Assembly (NCBI GenBank): GCA_011523615.1
Contig: WTGJ01000021.1
Span: 1 to 62,151, forward strand
Reading direction: 5' to 3'
Source of the DNA: Chloroflexota bacterium
Lineage (GTDB): Bacteria; Chloroflexota; Anaerolineae; Aggregatilineales; Phototrophicaceae
DNA: 62,151 nucleotides
Under the pieces are notes generated by a model. It was not told the DNA's origin and did no database searches. It was given only the letters and a program-made list of their open reading frames with translations. Position numbers and translations under genes: made by a program. Positions 23,843 to 32,528 of the stretch are shown here, piece by piece (the first letter of the stretch is position 1; each line of letters begins with the position of its first letter).

Positions 23843-24757
23843 TCAATCTTCTCCCACTCGTTTGACGGCATGGCCACCGAATTGGTTGCGCATCGCGGCC
23901 AGGAGTTTGGCGGCGTAGCTTTCATCCTGGCGGCTCGAGAAACGGCGCATCAAAGATAGGGTGATGACCGGCGCGGGGACATCCTGGTCGATGGCCTCGA
24001 AAACGGTCCAACGGCCTTCGCCAGAATCAGAAACCCAGCCGCGGATATCGCTCAATTCGCTATCTTCCGCGAGGGCATTGGCGGTCAGATCGAGCAACCA
24101 GGAGCGGACCACGCTGCCATGGCGCCAAATTTCGGCAATTTGATGCAAATCCAGGGCGAACTCGTGCTTGGCTCGCATGATCTCAAATCCTTCGGCAAAG
24201 GCTTGCATCATGCCGTATTCGATCCCGTTGTGCACCATTTTCACGAAGTGACCCGAACCGGTCGGGCCGACATGGCCCCAACCGCGGTCCTTTGCCGGCG
24301 CCAGCGTTTCCAGGATCGGTCGGATGTGGTTCACGGCTTCATCCGTGCCACCGATCATCATGCTGTAGCCTTCGGCCAAGCCCCAGACGCCACCGCTGGT
24401 ACCGACATCGACAAAATGGATGCCGCGCTCTGCCAATGCTTCCCCGCGGCGCATGGTCTCTTTGTAATTGCTGTTGCCGCCATCGATGATGATATCGCCC
24501 GCGCTGACCAGACCAGCCAGGGCCATGACGGTGTCCTCCGTTGGCGCGCCGTGGGGGACCATCACCCAGGCCACTCGTGGCGCTGGCAAGGCAGCCACGA
24601 TCTCGGCCAGATCCGCCGCCGCCGCTGCTCCACCCGCCACGGCGGTTTGGATCGCGGCTTCGTTCAGGTCGGTGACGACGACCTCGTGCCCATCGCGCAA
24701 CAGGCGCTGCGTCATGTTTGCGCCCATCTTGCCCAGTCCGACCATGCCCAGTTTCAT
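23843..24757 (-). CDS. gnd: 6-phosphogluconate dehydrogenase (decarboxylating), short form
   Basis: Converts 6-phosphogluconate to ribulose 5-phosphate and CO2. The 304 residues match the short GndA/YqeC-like form rather than the ~470-residue type. It shows the Rossmann motif [21 protein letters not shown], the substrate-binding [14 protein letters not shown], and catalytic Lys in [18 protein letters not shown] 24757 has GGGGAGGAG upstream and the family start MKLGMVGLG. The rpiA stop is 31 nt upstream. Confidence 0.95.
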   Translation of the reverse strand: MKLGMVGLGKMGANMTQRLLRDGHEVVVTDLNEAAIQTAVAGGAAAAADLAEIVAALPAPRVAWVMVPHGAPTEDTVMALAGLVSAGDIIIDGGNSNYKETMRRGEALAERGIHFVDVGTSGGVWGLAEGYSMMIGGTDEAVNHIRPILETLAPAKDRGWGHVGPTGSGHFVKMVHNGIEYGMMQAFAEGFEIMRAKHEFALDLHQIAEIWRHGSVVRSWLLDLTANALAEDSELSDIRGWVSDSGEGRWTVFEAIDQDVPAPVITLSLMRRFSSRQDESYAAKLLAAMRNQFGGHAVKRVGED

Positions 24758-24788
24758 GGCTCCTCCCCTTGAATCTTCCCCGCTTTTC

Positions 24789-25520
24789 TCAGCTTTGTGG
24801 CAGTAATGGTTGTGCTGCGTCCTTGCTCCCGCGCTGCGAAGATTGTACACTCGCCTGGCTCGCTACGAACACATCGGTCGCCAAGTCGATGAACAGGCCA
24901 TGTTCGATGATGCCGGTTCGCGCTTTGATGGCCGCGGCCAAAGTCTGGGGCTCCGCGATCGCTCCGAAATGGCAATCGAGGATGTAGTTGCCATTGTCCG
25001 TGAGGTACGGCCGGTTCTGGCTGTCCTGGCGCAGGCTGACTTCTGCCCCCAGCTCGGCCAGAAACACCTGCTGGCGCTCCCAGCCAAAGGGCAGCACTTC
25101 GACGGGCAAGGGGTATTTCCCCAGTTGCTTCACGATTTTGCTGCCATCCACGGCGATGGCCAGGCGAGCGCTCGCTTCCGCGATGAGCTTTTCGCGCAGC
25201 AGCGCACCACCCCCGCCCTTGATCATGCGGTGGTCGCCATCCAATTCGTCGGCGCCGTCTATGGTGAGATCCAGCAGAAGATCGGCGGTCAATGGCAACA
25301 AGGGAATGCCCTTTGCTTGGGCGAGTTTGGCGGTTGCGCCCGAGCTGGGCACGGCGCGGATGTCACAGAGTTCTCCGCTGGCGATGCGCCGGGCGAGGGC
25401 GTTGAGGGCGTAGCGGAATGTGCTGCCACTGCCCAGGCCCAGCGTCATGCCGGATTCCACAAGAGACACGGCGGCGCTCGCTGCACGCTCCTTTTGTGCT
25501 TCTCGTTGACCGGCATTCAT
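24789..25520 (-). CDS. rpiA: Ribose-5-phosphate isomerase A
   Basis: Interconverts ribulose 5-phosphate and ribose 5-phosphate. The 243 residues include LGLGSGST (28-35), TIDGADELD with the active-site aspartates, MIKGGGGALLREK with the catalytic Glu/Lys, and a VDGSK segment. It is the first gene of the pentose phosphate operon, and a 20-bp dyad lies within its promoter, so the whole operon may be repressor-controlled. Confidence 0.95.
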   Translation of the reverse strand: MNAGQREAQKERAASAAVSLVESGMTLGLGSGSTFRYALNALARRIASGELCDIRAVPSSGATAKLAQAKGIPLLPLTADLLLDLTIDGADELDGDHRMIKGGGGALLREKLIAEASARLAIAVDGSKIVKQLGKYPLPVEVLPFGWERQQVFLAELGAEVSLRQDSQNRPYLTDNGNYILDCHFGAIAEPQTLAAAIKARTGIIEHGLFIDLATDVFVASQASVQSSQRGSKDAAQPLLPQS

Positions 25521-25557
25521 GGCGCGACCACATCCATTCTCAATTCAACTGTAAAAT

Positions 25558-25587
25558 ATCATAGTAGCAAACTCATGCTACTGACAC
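25558..25587 (-). promoter_or_regulatory. rpiA promoter with a 20-bp operator-like dyad
   Basis: AGTAGCA and TGCTACT (25563-25569 and 25576-25582) are perfect 7-bp inverted arms separated by 6 nt. On the minus strand the dyad occupies the spacer between a weak -35 (GTGTCA, 25582-25587) and -10 TATGAT (25558-25563), where a repressor would block RNA polymerase. It also lies just upstream of the divergent glycosyltransferase gene. Confidence 0.55.
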
Positions 25588-25613
25588 ATCCGGCAAAGGA
25601 ATTCAGTCCGTAG

Positions 25614-26825
25614 ATGAAGCTCCTCATCGTCGTATCGTCCATGGATCTGCGCCAGCCATACAGCGCCACGCCCGCCTGGTGGCAGTTGCTGAAAGGCCTG
25701 GCGGAAGCGGGAGCAGAGTTGCTCGTCACACCTTATCAGGGCAAACCGCAGGATTCGCTCTGGTGGCGCGCGGAAGCGAATCCGGCCTACCTGCAGGGGG
25801 AATGGTTTCGGCGGGCGCGCCAATTGTGGCGGGTCTTCGCTCCGCCGCGGCTGCCCACCGAACGGCGGGATGAAACCGCACGAGTAAAGAGCCAGATCAA
25901 GCCTGACACATGGAGCGGGCGTTGGACGCGGACGCTCGCTCAATCATGGATCGCCCCGCTCTGGCGGAAGCACCTGGATCGATTGTTGACGAAGCATCGC
26001 GGCCTGGATGCGGTGTTGTTCATCTCCGTCCCGCCGAATCACTTGCGCGGCGTCGCCTCGAGCATCCAACAAAAGCATGGCCTTCCTGTCTTGTTTTATG
26101 ATGGCGATTTGCCGGCCAGCTTGCCGGAAATGAGCGGTTTCGCCACCGGTTTCCGCATTTATGAAGGCGCAGATCTGGCGGAATTCACGGCGGTGATCGG
26201 CAACAGCAGCGGCAGTGAAGCGGCGTTGCGGAAGCTGGGTGCGCCGGCTGTGCATACGCTGTGGTATGGGGTGGATGCGGCCCTCTTCCCCCCACTGCAT
26301 CGGAGCACTCAGGATATCGATCTATTTTTCTATGGCCATGGTCGAGAATACCGCAGCCGTTGGGTGGATGACATGCTCACAGAGCCGTCTCGGCGCTTAC
26401 CGCAGCGACGTTTCGCCGTTCGCGGCAGCCAGTTGGGTGAACTCGGGCGGGCCGAGACATTGCCTTATGCCAGTTTCCACGCCCTGCGCGGTTACATCGC
26501 CCGGAGCAAGATCAATCTTTGCATCACGCGGCAAGCGCACGCCAGCGTCTACGGCTCGTCATCGATGCGCCCTTTTGAGTTGGCCAGCATGGCCTGTTGC
26601 GTCGTAGCGAACCCCTATTTGGGCATCGAAGAGTGGTTTGAGCCGGAGCGAGAGATCATCGTCGTTTCATCCGCGGAAGAAGCGGTGGAACGCTATCGAC
26701 ACTTGCTGGCCGCTGAAGCGCTGCGGAGGAGGATCGGGCTGGCGGCTCGCGCGCGCTTCCTCAAACAACATACGATGCGCCATCGCGCACAGGAACTCCT
26801 GGCCATCCTGCGTCGATACTGTTAA
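25614..26825 (+). CDS. Glycosyltransferase, CgeB-like/GT4-type
   Basis: A 403-residue GT-B fold glycosyltransferase. The C-terminal signature SSMRPFELASMACCVVANPYLGIEEWFEPEREIIVV is typical of the CgeB-like/Glyco_trans_1_2 group, with the nucleotide-sugar Glu in RPFELASM. No membrane segment is seen. Donor and acceptor are unknown. It is transcribed divergently from rpiA and its stop overlaps the convergent SDR gene. Confidence 0.85.
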   Translation: MKLLIVVSSMDLRQPYSATPAWWQLLKGLAEAGAELLVTPYQGKPQDSLWWRAEANPAYLQGEWFRRARQLWRVFAPPRLPTERRDETARVKSQIKPDTWSGRWTRTLAQSWIAPLWRKHLDRLLTKHRGLDAVLFISVPPNHLRGVASSIQQKHGLPVLFYDGDLPASLPEMSGFATGFRIYEGADLAEFTAVIGNSSGSEAALRKLGAPAVHTLWYGVDAALFPPLHRSTQDIDLFFYGHGREYRSRWVDDMLTEPSRRLPQRRFAVRGSQLGELGRAETLPYASFHALRGYIARSKINLCITRQAHASVYGSSSMRPFELASMACCVVANPYLGIEEWFEPEREIIVVSSAEEAVERYRHLLAAEALRRRIGLAARARFLKQHTMRHRAQELLAILRRYC

Positions 26826-27736
26826 TCGCGCAAATGTTCAGCGGGCAACGCAAAAGGCAGCGGTTGGCGGCCATCGATATCGCGGAAACCGTATTCGACC
26901 GCCAATTGACCGACAGTGAGCGTTCGTCCCTGCCAACGTGCACGAGCTGGATCGCGCGTCAGAGCGACGATGGCCCTGCCGATGTAGTAGATGGATTCTC
27001 TCCGAGCCAGTTCGGGGTGCGCGGAGAAATCAACGACGCTGTCGGGCGTCAATTGCACTGCCGTATGCTGCAAAACGTCTTCGGTTCGCATGAAACCCGG
27101 CGATAAGGCGAGGGCCACCCCGTTGCTTTCGCGCATTTCCAGAGAGAGCAAATAGGCCAGTCGTTGACTGCAGTGTTTCGCCAGGTCATAGGGCAAGTTG
27201 CTCAGCGCTTTCCCCCGGTCATAAAACGTCGTGTTGATGATGAGCGGTGCGTCGCTGCGGAAGAGGAGGGGGAGGGCGAAATGGCTGGCGATGAAATGAG
27301 CGCGCGCCCCGCCGTTGATCATGCGCTCCCAACTGTTGGGGTCTTGCTGCCCGAAGGGGGCATCGAATTGCTGCCATTGGTCACGGCTGAGCTCATACCC
27401 GCCCCAGACGTTATTGACTAGGATGTCGAGGCGCTCTTGCTGCCGGCCGATGGTCTGCAACAGGGCTGCCACCTGCGCGTCATCGCGGTGATCGCAGTGG
27501 ATGGCGATGCATTTCCCTGCCTGGCGGTTGGCTCGTTCCGCCGTCTCTTCTAGGCTCGTGCCCTTCAGTTTGGGGTTCGTCAACCGCTCCGATCGGCTGC
27601 GACCGGTGATGTATACGGTGGCGCCCGCGGCCGCCAATTCGATGGCGATGCCTCTCCCGGCCCCGCGGCTGGCGCCGGTCACCAACGCGATCTTGCCGGT
27701 CAGTGGAAAGTCGGGATCGGATGTTGGCAGGTGCAT
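26822..27736 (-). CDS. Short-chain dehydrogenase/reductase
   Basis: NAD(P)-dependent oxidoreductase of 304 residues, with TGASRGAGRGIA (about 20-31) and a catalytic YDLAKHCSQ (Y-x-x-x-K) region near 184. The NNVWGG motif replaces the usual NNAG. It is similar in layout to the DHRS1 group. The ATG is 6 nt after a TATACT box and no ribosome site is present, so translation is probably leaderless. Confidence 0.87.
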   Translation of the reverse strand: MHLPTSDPDFPLTGKIALVTGASRGAGRGIAIELAAAGATVYITGRSRSERLTNPKLKGTSLEETAERANRQAGKCIAIHCDHRDDAQVAALLQTIGRQQERLDILVNNVWGGYELSRDQWQQFDAPFGQQDPNSWERMINGGARAHFIASHFALPLLFRSDAPLIINTTFYDRGKALSNLPYDLAKHCSQRLAYLLSLEMRESNGVALALSPGFMRTEDVLQHTAVQLTPDSVVDFSAHPELARRESIYYIGRAIVALTRDPARARWQGRTLTVGQLAVEYGFRDIDGRQPLPFALPAEHLRD

Positions 27737-27742
27737 CGACCG

Positions 27743-27771
27743 AGTATAGTATCTTGCGAGGGCAGTGGCCA
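27743..27771 (-). promoter_or_regulatory. Promoter of the SDR gene (leaderless type)
   Basis: TATACT (27743-27748) with TGGCCA (27766-27771) as a 4/6 -35 at 17 nt. The ATG follows the -10 by 6 nt. Confidence 0.6.
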
Positions 27772-27782
27772 GCGCTTAACAT
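27754..27782 (+). promoter_or_regulatory. Promoter of the nucleotidyltransferase gene
   Basis: TTGCGA (27754-27759), 17-nt spacer, TAACAT (27777-27782), overlapping the divergent SDR promoter. A ~20-nt leader with GAGGGAG precedes the ATG at 27810. Confidence 0.55.
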
Positions 27783-27809
27783 GATGCAGAGATCATCGAG
27801 GGAGCGGCG

Positions 27810-28886
27810 ATGAAAGCAGTCATACTGGCAGCCGGTCTGGGGACGCGTTTGCACCCGGTGACTTTGACGATGCCGAAATCGCTGGTTCCGGTGGCCAATC
27901 AGTCGCTCATTGTGTATGCCATCGAAATGCTCAAAGGGGCCGGGCTGACAGAAATTGGCATCGTGGTGCATAGCATGCGCTCGCCGATCTGCAAACGATT
28001 GGGGGATGGCCAGGAATTCGGCGTTAACGTGCAATACATCGTCCAGGCGCAACAATCGGGCCTGGCGCATGCGACGTTACTGTGTGAAGACTTTGTCGGC
28101 GATGATTCCTTCACCGTTTTTCTGGGGGATAACATCTTTCAGGACGACATGCATGGCTTGCTCACAGGCTTCAAAGATTCGGATATCAGCGCGGCCATCG
28201 CCTTGAGCAAGGTGCCGGATCCCGAACGCTTTGGCATCGCAGAAGTGCGAGACGGGCAGGTCATACGGGTGGAAGAGAAGCCGAGCCAAAGCAAGTCTAA
28301 CCTAGCGATCTGCGGCGTCTATCTCTTCCGCCCCAGCATCTTCGAAGCCATCCGCACCATCAAACCATCCTGGCGCAATGAACTGGAGATCACCGATGCG
28401 ATCCAGGCCTTGATTGAGAACGGCGAGCAGGTGAATTCATATGTGATCGACGGCTGGTGGATCGATGCCGGGAAACCCGATGCCATCATCCAGGCCAATC
28501 AACTCGTACTGGGAGATCTGGATTACACGCCGGCCCCGGTGGATCACGAAGCGATCTGTGGGGATAGCGAAGTCGGCCCCCGCGTCCACCTGGGCACTGG
28601 AACGAAAGTAGAACACAGCGTCATCCGCGGACCGGTCATCATCGGCGATCGGGTCACCATCCGTGATTCCTACATCGGGCCCTACACTTCCGTGGGCGAC
28701 GATGTGATCATTGAAGGCAGCGAAATCGAAGCGAGCATCGTGATGCGGGATTGCCAGTTGCGCAATGTCCCGGGGCGCCTAGATTCGAGCTTGTTGGCGG
28801 ATTTCTCTCGCGTCACGGCCGCCCGAGACAGCGTCCCGGCCGTCCGTCGCTTCATTTTGGCGGAAAACAGCTACATTCAACTGTAG
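27810..28886 (+). CDS. Sugar-phosphate nucleotidyltransferase, long RmlA-like
   Basis: Couples a sugar 1-phosphate to NTP, most likely glucose 1-phosphate to dTTP. The 358 residues begin MKAVILAAGLGTRLHPVT with the nucleotide-binding GxGTRL loop; FLGDNIF carries a metal-binding Asp and VEEKPSQSKSN matches the substrate loop. The C-terminal ~110 residues form a left-handed beta-helix (IIGDRVTIRDSYIGPYTSVGDD), which marks the long form found in Archaea and Chloroflexota. A dTDP-4-dehydrorhamnose reductase is encoded at 37.6 kb. Confidence 0.9.
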   Translation: MKAVILAAGLGTRLHPVTLTMPKSLVPVANQSLIVYAIEMLKGAGLTEIGIVVHSMRSPICKRLGDGQEFGVNVQYIVQAQQSGLAHATLLCEDFVGDDSFTVFLGDNIFQDDMHGLLTGFKDSDISAAIALSKVPDPERFGIAEVRDGQVIRVEEKPSQSKSNLAICGVYLFRPSIFEAIRTIKPSWRNELEITDAIQALIENGEQVNSYVIDGWWIDAGKPDAIIQANQLVLGDLDYTPAPVDHEAICGDSEVGPRVHLGTGTKVEHSVIRGPVIIGDRVTIRDSYIGPYTSVGDDVIIEGSEIEASIVMRDCQLRNVPGRLDSSLLADFSRVTAARDSVPAVRRFILAENSYIQL

Positions 28887-28889
28887 GGT

Positions 28890-30008
28890 TCAAAGCGAGA
28901 GCAATTCCGCCACATTCTGTGAAGGTAAGTCGAGCGCCTTGGCGACCGCCGGATATGTCAGGTTGCCCTGGAAGGCGTTCAGGCCCTGGGCCAAACCGCG
29001 GTCGGCGCGCAAGGCGGGCCATAAACCGGCATTCGCAATCCGCATGATGGAGCGCAAAGTCGCATTGGCCAGGGCGAAGCTGGCCGTTCGGGGCACGGCG
29101 CCGGGGATGTTGGTCACTCCATAGTGCAGGATGCCATCGAGCAGAAAAGTGGGCTGATCGTGGGAAGTGGGCCGGGTCGTTTCGACACAGCCACCCTGAT
29201 CCACCGCCACATCGACGATCAGGCTTCCTTCAGGCATCTCCGCCAGCATCGAACGGGTGATGAGATGAGGGGCCCTTGCGCCACGGATCAGCACGCTGCC
29301 GATGACGGCGTCTGCTGTGCGGATCGCTTCGCTGATGTTGGCCTGGCTGCTGTAGACTGTGCTCAAACGGCCCGGCAACATCTGATCGAGCGAGCGCAGC
29401 CGTTCCAGGTCGATATCCAGCAGCGTGACTTGCGCGCCCATCCCCAAAGCGATGCGCGCCGCATGGCTGCCGACGGTACCGCAGCCCAGGATGACCAGAT
29501 GGGCGGGGGGGACGCCGGGTACGCCGCCCAGCAGGATGCCGCGCCCGCCAGCTTCCCGCTCGAGAAAGTGCGCCACGATCTGGGTGGCCATGCGCCCGGC
29601 CACCTCGCTCATCGGTTCCAAAAGCGCCAGGCGCCGCGAGTGGTCCTCCACGGTTTCGTATGCCAGGGCGCTGACCCGCCGGGCCAATAGTGCTTCCGCG
29701 ACCTCGCGTTCGGCTGCCAGGTGCAAGAAGGTGAAGAGGATCAAGCCCTCGCGCAGGTGAACGAATTCACTTTCCTGGGGTTCTTTGACTTTCAGGACCA
29801 TTTCGGCTTCTGCCCAGACGTCGCCGGCTTCGGCCCGAATTTCAGCACCGGCGGCTTGGTATTCCGGGTCGCTGAAGCCACTGCCCTGGCCGGCGCCGGC
29901 TTCGACCAGCAAGCGATGCCCCTCCCGCGTCAATTCACGAATGGCCGCCGGATGCAGGGCGACGCGGTGTTCGCCTTTTTTCACTTCTCGTGGCAAGCCG
30001 ATGATCAA
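28890..30008 (-). CDS. ald: Alanine dehydrogenase
   Basis: Reversibly deaminates L-alanine to pyruvate with NAD. The 372 residues begin MIIGLPREVKKGEHRVALHP, with substrate-binding Lys in LKVKEPQ, the catalytic His in FTFLHLA, the Rossmann GCGTVGSHAARIALGMGA near 175, and the C-terminal ITRSMLAEMPEGSLIVDVAVDQGG. It ends 3 nt from the convergent nucleotidyltransferase and begins 15 nt after the proline-racemase-family gene, in one operon. Confidence 0.95.
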   Translation of the reverse strand: MIIGLPREVKKGEHRVALHPAAIRELTREGHRLLVEAGAGQGSGFSDPEYQAAGAEIRAEAGDVWAEAEMVLKVKEPQESEFVHLREGLILFTFLHLAAEREVAEALLARRVSALAYETVEDHSRRLALLEPMSEVAGRMATQIVAHFLEREAGGRGILLGGVPGVPPAHLVILGCGTVGSHAARIALGMGAQVTLLDIDLERLRSLDQMLPGRLSTVYSSQANISEAIRTADAVIGSVLIRGARAPHLITRSMLAEMPEGSLIVDVAVDQGGCVETTRPTSHDQPTFLLDGILHYGVTNIPGAVPRTASFALANATLRSIMRIANAGLWPALRADRGLAQGLNAFQGNLTYPAVAKALDLPSQNVAELLSL

Positions 30009-30023
30009 CGTGAACTACCCCGA

Positions 30024-31061
30024 TTACCAGATATCGCCCACGGTGTAACCTTCCGGAAAGGGGTCGCTGGGATCAACGACGTAGCTGGCAAAACCGGTGA
30101 TCCAACCCGGGCCACTCAGGCTGGGGATCACGGCACGGTACTCTCCCACCATCGTTTCTTCCAGGAGGCGGCCGGTGAACACCGTACCCAGGATGCCTTC
30201 ATGGTGAAAATCTTCATTCAAGCCCAATTGACCGCGCGCGTATAAGGTCGCCATTTTGGCGCAGGTTCCCGTGCCGCAGGGGGAACGATCGAGGACGCCC
30301 GTCCAAGTGCTCGGTCGCTCCCAATCCAACTCCCCGGTGGAGATCGTCACGGCATTTTTGCGGTGGGCGATGGGATTGGTAGGGGGAGCGCTCAATTGGC
30401 CGATGGTGATGCCAGCGAAACCGGGTTGGAGGGGGTGGACGACCGGCAGCTGTTCGGCGGCAGCGGCCTTGACCATCTCGGTGATGCGGCAAATGTCACT
30501 GCCTTCATCCGGCGTGAGTTGCAAACCGAATTGCGCGGCATCGGCGATGACATAAAACATCCCGCCATAGGCCACATCCACCGTAACCGTGCCCAATTGG
30601 GGCACTTCGATGGTTTCGTCCAGGTGCGTCGCAAAGGCGGGGACGTTGCGGAAGGTTACGTGTTTGACTTTGCCATCTGCGCAATCGGCGCGCACGCGGA
30701 TGAGGCCGGCCGGCGCTTCCAGGGTGAGCTCCGTCACGGGTTCCACCATGGGCAGCATCCCCGTTTCGAGCAACACCGTGACCACACAGATGGTGTTGGT
30801 GCCGGACATGCCAGGGTATTCCATCTGTTCCATGATGACGAAACCGGCATCGGCAGCCGGGTCACTGGGTGGAAGGATGAGGTTGCAGCAGAGGCCGGGA
30901 TAACCGCGCGGTTCGGTGAGCATCAGCTTGCGCAGGCCGTCGCCATGGTCACGCAGGTGCACCATCTTTTCGTAGATGCTATCCCCCGGCACGTCGAGGA
31001 CGCCGCCGACGATGACGCGGCCGGGTTCGCCGGCGGCGTGGGCGTCTACGGCTTGTAACAT
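30024..31061 (-). CDS. Proline racemase family protein (hydroxyproline epimerase/dehydratase-like)
   Basis: A 345-residue member of the proline racemase superfamily. The second active-site Cys is present in DRSPCGTGTCA, but the first motif reads PGMSGTNTICV, with Ser where racemases have Cys. Ser-Cys members include 4-hydroxyproline 2-epimerases and trans-3-hydroxyproline dehydratases, so plain proline racemization is less likely. The ORF extends to a GTG at 31109 that lies 1 nt after a TATAAT box; ATG 31061 fits the family start better. It is followed by alanine dehydrogenase. Confidence 0.88.
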   Translation of the reverse strand: MLQAVDAHAAGEPGRVIVGGVLDVPGDSIYEKMVHLRDHGDGLRKLMLTEPRGYPGLCCNLILPPSDPAADAGFVIMEQMEYPGMSGTNTICVVTVLLETGMLPMVEPVTELTLEAPAGLIRVRADCADGKVKHVTFRNVPAFATHLDETIEVPQLGTVTVDVAYGGMFYVIADAAQFGLQLTPDEGSDICRITEMVKAAAAEQLPVVHPLQPGFAGITIGQLSAPPTNPIAHRKNAVTISTGELDWERPSTWTGVLDRSPCGTGTCAKMATLYARGQLGLNEDFHHEGILGTVFTGRLLEETMVGEYRAVIPSLSGPGWITGFASYVVDPSDPFPEGYTVGDIW

Positions 31062-31110
31062 GCGTGCCAAGCGCAAATTTACATCCCAGCTATGTACGAA
31101 AGCCGGCACG

Positions 31111-31116
31111 ATTATA
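31111..31116 (-). promoter_or_regulatory. -10 box of the racemase-family/ald operon
   Basis: A consensus TATAAT on the minus strand. Transcription would start near 31103, giving a ~40-nt leader before ATG 31061. The -35 is weak (TCTAAC or TTTCTA). Confidence 0.5.
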
Positions 31117-31137
31117 GCAGAACAGGAATCAAGTTAG

Positions 31138-31176
31138 AAAAAACCCTCAAGTCCTGAATAATTTGTGGACTGAGGG
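31138..31176 (-). terminator. Intrinsic terminator after the secreted-protein pair
   Basis: On the minus strand CCCTCAGTCC and GGACTTGAGGG form a 10-bp stem (one extra base) around a 12-nt loop, followed by T6 (31138-31143). It closes the operon ending at 31232. Confidence 0.85.
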
Positions 31177-31231
31177 CCAGGTTCAGGAACTTACAAAGTG
31201 CGCGTTGCTCGTACGCAGGCAGGGAATGGAG

Positions 31232-31735
31232 TCAGGGAGTTGCAGTGGGCTGAATCATGTTTGCGTTGTGTTGCTCCTGCCATTCTTCCCATTCCGGTGG
31301 TGCTTGCACGTACCCCTCCTGATCAGGCAGCTCTGGATACGGTCGCGGGATGCCACAGAAGCGCCAGGGTCCTTGCCAGATCCCAGCAACCCAATCTTGT
31401 ACCGCTTCTGCATCCAGATATTGCCAGGCAAGCCCGCCATTTTCCCAGGTTGCGCACGGTGTATCCTCGGGATAGGCGACCCCAAATTGAGGATAGCAAT
31501 CCGGGCAATAACCGAGTGCCTCCATTTCTTGTTGCAACCAAAAGATCGGATTGTACTCATTGGGTGAGGGGGCTAACAGTGTTGGATGCACGTACACAGA
31601 AATGTTAGGTGTTATCGGAGTTGCAGACGAAGTCAAGTCACCATGTCCAACATAATACCCCCCGATTGCGAATACAACTGCCAGAGTCAACAGAGCCCCA
31701 ACTAGAGTTAGAGCATTAAGTCTTATTTCAGTCAC
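31232..31735 (-). CDS. Membrane-anchored or secreted protein of unknown function
   Basis: A 167-residue protein with one hydrophobic segment at about 9-30 (TLVGALLTLAVVFAIGGYYVG) followed by an exported part rich in Pro, Trp, Tyr and Glu. Cys residues in YCPDCY, PCATW and RFCGIP could form disulfides. No family is recognised. The start is GTG with AAGG upstream. Codon use and A+T content differ from the surrounding genes, suggesting transfer. It lies directly after the broken Cys-rich gene and before a terminator. Confidence 0.6.
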   Translation of the reverse strand: MTEIRLNALTLVGALLTLAVVFAIGGYYVGHGDLTSSATPITPNISVYVHPTLLAPSPNEYNPIFWLQQEMEALGYCPDCYPQFGVAYPEDTPCATWENGGLAWQYLDAEAVQDWVAGIWQGPWRFCGIPRPYPELPDQEGYVQAPPEWEEWQEQHNANMIQPTATP

Positions 31736-31757
31736 CTTAACACCAAATATTTATTTC

Positions 31758-31991
31758 TCAGTGTGTGTGACAATTCGGTACCCAAACACAAGTGTGTCCT
31801 GTTGCGGTGTTGTACCAACATACTGGGGTAAAATGACAATGTTCTGTAGCATTGTTCCCCCCCATCGCAGTTGGTAGTACACATTGGCACCGTCCCCTGA
31901 GCGAGTACGATACCTGCTGTCACAACAGGACTCAGCAATATCAACACTACCAAATCATCACTACCAATATTCCCAATACTAAACGGTTCAT
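31758..31991 (-). pseudogene. Small Cys-rich secreted protein gene, out of frame (tandem duplication and G7 tract)
   Basis: An ATG at 31991 follows a perfect AGGAGG at 7 nt, but the frame stops after 14 codons. The cause is visible: a 14-bp near-perfect tandem repeat (31940-31953 and 31954-31967, one mismatch). Removing one copy gives a good signal peptide that starts MNRLVLGILVVLILLSPVV and ends near VLAQG. A second break lies at a G7 run (31857-31863): losing one G opens a frame with CHFTPVCWYNTATGH and TCVWVPNC, ending TGA at 31758-31760. The restored product would be about 70 residues with eight Cys. It may be a decayed gene, a phase-variable gene in the OFF state, or carry assembly errors. 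Confidence 0.65.
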
Positions 31992-32076
31992 GATAATTCC
32001 TCCTGCCACTTTCAGCATTTTCTATGGCAATTCAGCTTGAGATAAGTTGCAAATTTATCGATTATTTAAGCAAACG

Positions 32077-32349
32077 TTAGGGACCGCTCTCCAACTGTGC
32101 GAGTTGTTTCATCAGGCGGCTCTTGCGCCGCGCGGCGTTGCGCGGGTGAATCACGCCACGAGCGGCCGCTTGATCCAGATCCTTCACGGCAATGCGGATG
32201 GCTGCCTGTGCACCCTCGGCATCCCCACCGGACAGCGCTTGACGCCCTTTGCGCACGAGGGTGCGCGTTCGGTTGCGGAACTGGCGGTTGTGGATGCGCC
32301 GTTTTTCATTTTGGCGGATGCGCTTCAGCGCGGATTTATGGTTGGCCAT
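32077..32349 (-). CDS. rpsT: 30S ribosomal protein S20
   Basis: Primary 16S rRNA binding protein. The 90 residues start MANHKSALKRIRQNEKRRIHNR and contain AVKDLDQAAARGVIHPRNAARRKSRL, diagnostic of S20. GAAGGAG precedes the ATG. It is probably co-transcribed with the two upstream tRNA-Ser genes. Confidence 0.97.
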   Translation of the reverse strand: MANHKSALKRIRQNEKRRIHNRQFRNRTRTLVRKGRQALSGGDAEGAQAAIRIAVKDLDQAAARGVIHPRNAARRKSRLMKQLAQLESGP

Positions 32350-32429
32350 GGAACTCCTTCATCGAGCTTCCGTCGTCCGATCCTTCCCTTACGGTGATCC
32401 AGCTCCGAATCACAGCGATGTGGTGGAGG

Positions 32430-32519
32430 CGGGGAGGACAGGATTCGAACCTGCGGTACCGCTACAAACGGTACAACCGCTTAGCAGGCGGCCCCAATCA
32501 ACCACTCTGGCACCTCCCC
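32430..32519 (-). tRNA. tRNA-Ser (GCT)
   Basis: The minus strand folds into a class II tRNA: 7-bp acceptor GGGGAGG/CCTCCCC, discriminator G, D-arm CCAGAGTGGTTGATTGG, anticodon loop CTGCTAA (anticodon GCT, serine AGC/AGU codons), a long variable arm and the T-arm GGTTCGAATCC. CCA is not fully encoded. Confidence 0.96.
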
Positions 32520-32528
32520 ACATTCAGG

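Noticed and set aside
31732..31953. A 73-residue intact reading frame starting at a TTG at 31953.
   Set aside because: Its TTG lies inside the tandem repeat and its C-terminal half has no sensible composition; the neighbouring frames give a better signal peptide and a Cys-rich end, so it is treated as part of a broken gene.
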